Source: Roseomonas sp.
Lineage (GTDB): Bacteria > Pseudomonadota > Alphaproteobacteria > Acetobacterales > Acetobacteraceae
Length of the DNA stretch: 64,000 nucleotides
Direction: 5' to 3'
NCBI GenBank assembly: GCA_020249145.1
Contig: JADCGF010000001.1
Span: 62,001 to 126,000, forward strand
Part shown: in pieces, positions 60,807-64,000 of the stretch
How positions within the stretch are numbered: the stretch's first letter is position 1
How the letters are laid out: each line of letters begins with the position of its first letter
Program-made: the position numbers and the translations under genes
The notes under the pieces: model-generated
Told to the model about the DNA's origin: nothing
Databases searched by the model: none
Seen by the model: the letters and a program-made list of their open reading frames with translations, nothing else

Positions 60807-61742
60807 ATGGCGCTTACCGATGCCCAGCAACAGGAAATCGCAGCCGCACGCGCCAGCGAAGCTCCCACGCGCCGCCCAAGCGTGCCGGCGCTGGAAGCCA
60901 TGCTGTTCGAGGCGCTGCCCGTGCTGGATCACGGCTTTGTCCGGGTGATTGACTATATGGGCGATGACGCCGCCATTGTGCAGGCGGCGCGCGTTTCCTA
61001 TGGCCGCGGCACCCGTGCAGCGAATGAGGATCGTGGCCTGATCCGTTACCTCATGCGCCATCGCCACAGCACACCCTTTGAGATGTGCGAAATCAAATAC
61101 CATGTGAAGCTGCCAATCTTTATCGCGCGGCAATGGATCCGGCACCGCACCGCGAATGTGAATGAATATTCCGCGCGCTATTCCATCCTGGACCGCGAAT
61201 TCTACATCCCCGCGCCGGAGAACCTGGCCGCGCAATCTTCCATGAACCGCCAGGGGCGCGGCGATGTGCTTGAAGGCGCTGAAGCCGCGCGCGTGCTTGA
61301 TCTGCTGCGCGAAGACGCCACGCGCAATTATGATCATTACCTTGAAATGTTGAATGAGGATGATGAAGGCGCTGCGCGCGATGAAGGCCGCCAGGGCTTG
61401 GCGCGCGAATTGGCGCGCATGAACCTGACGCTGAACGCCTATACGCAATGGTATTGGAAGACGGATTTGCACAATCTGCTGCATTTCCTGTCGCTGCGCG
61501 CAGATGCCCATGCGCAATATGAAATCCGTGTCTATGCGGAAGCCATGCTGAAAACCGTTGAGGCTTGGGTGCCCATGGCCTTTGAAGCCTTCCGCGATTA
61601 CCGCATGGGTGCGGTGACATTCTCCGCGCAAATGATCGCGATCCTGCGCCGGATGCTGGCTGGTGAGGCCGTGACGCAGGAGGCCAGCGGGCTTTCCAAG
61701 CGCGAGTGGCGGGAGATGATGGAGATGCTGGGGCGGTCCTAG
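60807..61742 (+). CDS. thyX: Flavin-dependent thymidylate synthase
   Basis: A 311-residue ThyX that makes dTMP from dUMP with methylenetetrahydrofolate, FAD and NADPH. The signature [14 protein letters not shown] (residues 112-125) fits RHR-x7-S with Ser122. The flanking [26 protein letters not shown] is also typical. The ATG 60807 gives the usual length; upstream in-frame codons are not family-like. A dyad follows the stop. ThyA is not seen in the window. Confidence 0.96.
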   Translation: MALTDAQQQEIAAARASEAPTRRPSVPALEAMLFEALPVLDHGFVRVIDYMGDDAAIVQAARVSYGRGTRAANEDRGLIRYLMRHRHSTPFEMCEIKYHVKLPIFIARQWIRHRTANVNEYSARYSILDREFYIPAPENLAAQSSMNRQGRGDVLEGAEAARVLDLLREDATRNYDHYLEMLNEDDEGAARDEGRQGLARELARMNLTLNAYTQWYWKTDLHNLLHFLSLRADAHAQYEIRVYAEAMLKTVEAWVPMAFEAFRDYRMGAVTFSAQMIAILRRMLAGEAVTQEASGLSKREWREMMEMLGRS

Positions 61743-61750
61743 ACCATGTT

Positions 61751-61776
61751 GCGTTCAGATGGTTCCATCTGAACGC
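61751..61776. repeat. Perfect dyad after thyX
   Basis: GCGTTCAGATGG (61751-61762) and CCATCTGAACGC (61765-61776) mirror each other with two bases between, so a stem of 11 bp with a GTTC loop is possible. It may terminate thyX or belong to the same class of dispersed palindromes as 30121-30220. Confidence 0.65.
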
Positions 61777-61828
61777 GATCTACTCCGCGGCCCGGGCCTT
61801 CGCCTGGAACGGGTGGCGCGACCCAAGC

Positions 61829-62926
61829 CTATAGCATGCGGAGCAGCGCCGGGAAGTTCCCCGCCTGCCAAGCCGCCGCCGGCATATGGCTCCCTGTCGC
61901 ATGCGTCCCCGCACTGGTCGCCAGGCGCAATTCGCGGGGTGAAATGCCGTAGCTGCGGCGGAACATCCGGCTGAAGCTGGAAGGATCAAACAGCCCGACG
62001 GAATCGGCGATTTCCGAAATGCTCCGCAGATCAGCCGCGTTGGACAAGGCACGATGCGCCGCGGCCAGCCTTTCACGCTGGATGCATTGCGCCACCCCGC
62101 CATGCATTTCAAACAGCCGGTAAAGCTGAGACCGCGAAATCCCGGCCAGCCGGCACAGCCGCGCCGGGCCAAAGGTGGCCGAACCCAGATTGGCGCGGAT
62201 AAGCGCGCGCAGCCGCATGATCTGCGCGGTTGCCACCGGTCCCGATATGGCTTGCTCAGCGCGCGAACCCGGTGCGATGGCAAGGGCGATCATTGCCTGG
62301 GTCGCTTCCGCCATCCGCTCGGCCTCGGCGGCAGTCATGCGGGGCAATTCGGTGGCCAGCAGCCGCAAATGCTCTGCCAATAGCCGGCCTTCCGGCGTGT
62401 TCAGCATGCGGGATCCATGCCCAAGCCGGCTTGCTTCGGGCAGCAGATCCCTTGGCGTGTAAAGAAACACCCAAGATGAACGGGTGCGCGCCACTTCAAA
62501 GGGCTGCGCCAGCGAATCCAGCATGATCTGCCCTGGCTGCATCATGCTGATCTGATCGCGTGTCCGATGCACCCGGCTGCCTTGCAGGGCCATGGAAAAG
62601 CACCAATGGTCCAAGCCATCCCGTCGCAGGCACTCAGCGGTGCGGCTATAGGCGCCACCTGGCGTCTCGGCCTTGGTCAAGGCCAGCCTGCCGAAACTCC
62701 AGGTGGTGGCCTCGGCTTCGTAGCTGTCCGGGCGCGATGGCGGGCAGTGATGCTCCAGAAAGCTCGCATTGGCATCCCGCCAGGCGTCGAATTGCTGGTG
62801 CGGGGGCAAATGGTGGTTGGTTTCATGCAGGCAGGGCAGTGGCTTGGTCTGTGCTGGACCGGGCGGTAAAATGCCCGCCATGGCCCCTTCCGACCGTACC
62901 GTCTGATAAACGCCACCCTCGTACAT
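61829..62926 (-). CDS. AraC family transcriptional regulator
   Basis: A 365-residue regulator. The C-terminal 100 residues hold the two helix-turn-helix motifs (LCRLAGISRSQLYRLFEMHGG and ISEIADSVGLFDPSSFSRMF), and the N-terminal 200 residues are an AraC-ligand-binding-like domain with WVFLYTPRDLLPEASRLG. Ligand and targets are unknown. It is divergent from the patatin-like gene, and their 260-base gap could hold its operator. Confidence 0.93.
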   Translation of the reverse strand: MYEGGVYQTVRSEGAMAGILPPGPAQTKPLPCLHETNHHLPPHQQFDAWRDANASFLEHHCPPSRPDSYEAEATTWSFGRLALTKAETPGGAYSRTAECLRRDGLDHWCFSMALQGSRVHRTRDQISMMQPGQIMLDSLAQPFEVARTRSSWVFLYTPRDLLPEASRLGHGSRMLNTPEGRLLAEHLRLLATELPRMTAAEAERMAEATQAMIALAIAPGSRAEQAISGPVATAQIMRLRALIRANLGSATFGPARLCRLAGISRSQLYRLFEMHGGVAQCIQRERLAAAHRALSNAADLRSISEIADSVGLFDPSSFSRMFRRSYGISPRELRLATSAGTHATGSHMPAAAWQAGNFPALLRML

Positions 62927-63186
62927 TTATTAAAACCCTCAGCCTGCTTTTGGGCAGTTGTTGCGATAACTACAGAAAACGCACAGGAAAGCCAAGAATT
63001 TTTTAACTTTTTGCCATCTCCACGGCACGCCAACGCCATGCTGTGTAAAGTGATGGGACGCCGGGCCTATGTCTGCCAGGATTTATCTATTGCGGCGCAG
63101 CATGGCATGGGCTGAAAGGGGCGCGGGATTGGCGCACCCCCCTCTCAGGGATTGTCTTTTCCGTCCAATCCGAAAGGGGACCCGAC

Positions 63187-64000
63187 ATGAACCGGCGCGC
63201 AAATGTCAATGTGGATTTGGCCCTGCAAGGTGGTGGCGCGCATGGCGCCTTTACTTGGGGGGTGCTCGATCGGCTTTTGGAAGAACCCTGGCTGGAGATT
63301 GAGGGTATTTCCGGCACCTCAGCCGGCGCCATGAATGCCGCCATCATGGCCTGCGGTTATGCGCGCGATGGGCGGGATGGTGCGCGTCAGGCGCTTGAAG
63401 GCTTCTGGCGCAAGGTCTCCAAGGCAGCGCGCTTCAGCCCGTTTCAGCGCGGCCCGGTGGATATCATGCTTGGGCGCTGGACGCTCGATAACTCGCCGGC
63501 GTTTTTGATGATGGACCTGATGGCGCGCATGGTCTCGCCCTATGATGTGCCCTCAGTCGGTGGCAATCCGCTGGCGGATGTGCTGGCGGATTGCCTGGAT
63601 TTCGCGGCACTCCGCACCGGGCCGATCAAGGTGTTTGTGACAGCAACCAATGTGCGCACGGGCCGCGCGCGGGTGTTCCGCAATGCCGATCTGGGGGTGG
63701 AAGCGCTGCTGGCTTCTGCCTGCCTGCCGCAGCTTTTCCAGGCGGTGGAAATTGAAGGCGAAGCCTATTGGGATGGCGGCTTTGCCGGCAATCCAACCCT
63801 GGTGCCCCTGGTCACGGAATTGGAATCGGATGACACCATCCTAATCCCGATCAACCCGATTGACCGCCCCGGCATGCCGCGCAGCGCGCGTGATATCCTT
63901 GATCGTGTCAATGAAATCTCCTTCAACGCAGTGGCGCTCAAGGAACTCAAGATGATGGCGTTGCTCCGCAAGGTGGCCGATCCGGGCGATAGCGAAGGCG
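63187..64000 (+). CDS. Patatin-like phospholipase (3' end outside the window)
   Basis: Residues 1-271 of a patatin-type acyl hydrolase are in the window; the frame is still open at base 64000. The oxyanion-hole motif LQGGGAHGAF, nucleophile GTSAG with Ser45 and the dyad Asp196 in YWDGGFAGNP are all present. AAAGGGGA lies just before ATG 63187. Proteins of this kind cleave membrane phospholipids or storage lipids in the cytoplasm. It is divergent from the AraC gene, which might control it. Confidence 0.92.
   Translation, partial: MNRRANVNVDLALQGGGAHGAFTWGVLDRLLEEPWLEIEGISGTSAGAMNAAIMACGYARDGRDGARQALEGFWRKVSKAARFSPFQRGPVDIMLGRWTLDNSPAFLMMDLMARMVSPYDVPSVGGNPLADVLADCLDFAALRTGPIKVFVTATNVRTGRARVFRNADLGVEALLASACLPQLFQAVEIEGEAYWDGGFAGNPTLVPLVTELESDDTILIPINPIDRPGMPRSARDILDRVNEISFNAVALKELKMMALLRKVADPGDSEG

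Noticed and set aside
1..64000. CRISPR arrays, insertion sequences and rRNA genes
   Set aside because: No regularly spaced repeats, transposase-like frames or rRNA stretches were seen in either strand.

Overview
The window is GC-rich, densely coded chromosomal DNA from an alphaproteobacterium, most likely a Roseomonas-like member of the Acetobacteraceae/Rhodospirillales. The evidence is a pdhABC-lpdA-lipA cluster whose PdhB carries its own lipoyl domain, ftsB next to pdhA, a circularly permuted two-piece tmRNA gene beside an alpha-type sspB, ThyX instead of ThyA, a bactofilin, and four periplasmic Bug/TctC-type binding proteins. There are no rRNA genes, CRISPR arrays, transposases or integrases. 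One tRNA (Leu, anticodon CAA) and one tmRNA are present.

Layout. 1-1408: end of a Bug protein and an HU gene with a terminator. 1450-4081: an arsR/flavoprotein/arfB segment abutting a truncated second arfB, probably acquired. 4169-9777: a catabolic operon with a two-subunit ThDP decarboxylase, a 2-hydroxyacid dehydrogenase, an MmgE/PrpD protein and two Bug proteins; sulfolactate-type chemistry is one possibility. 9783-17407: pyruvate dehydrogenase, lipoate synthase and ftsB, read on the minus strand. 17588-30099: a glycosyltransferase, tRNA-Leu, a minus-strand run of SDR, 2-hydroxyacid dehydrogenase, NDP-forming acyl-CoA synthetase, class V aminotransferase, CoxE-like VWA protein, MoxR ATPase and PBP1C, then an aldose dehydrogenase-like gene and a threonine aldolase. 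30121-30220: a composite palindromic repeat.

30970-32759 is an AT-richer restriction-modification pair: a NotI-family endonuclease with four cysteines and an overlapping Dam/D12-class adenine methyltransferase. After typA comes the most unusual locus, 34882-38260. A PfkB-family (adenosine kinase-like) gene has had its 3' third duplicated, and between the two copies sits an AT-richer two-gene module encoding a 102-residue membrane protein and a 470-residue protein with C-terminal membrane segments. I recognise neither.

38319-52664 holds envelope and metabolic genes: EI24/CysZ-like protein, bactofilin, AEC transporter, hydantoinase/oxoprolinase HyuAB, SMP-30 lactonase, family III CoA transferase, and a Bug/GMC/quinone-reductase/MFS cluster. 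52722-57830 encodes a 1702-residue bacterial alpha-2-macroglobulin with an intact CLEQ thioester motif, whose usual PBP1C partner lies about 25 kb away. 57837-58666 pairs sspB with ssrA, so the tag and its ClpXP adaptor are neighbours. A small AT-richer orphan gene follows. The window ends with an M20 amidohydrolase, thyX, an AraC regulator and a truncated patatin.

Two accessory segments (arfB and the PfkB gene) share one footprint: a fragment of a housekeeping gene next to an intact, diverged copy. This suggests repeated homology-assisted, integrase-free capture of foreign DNA.
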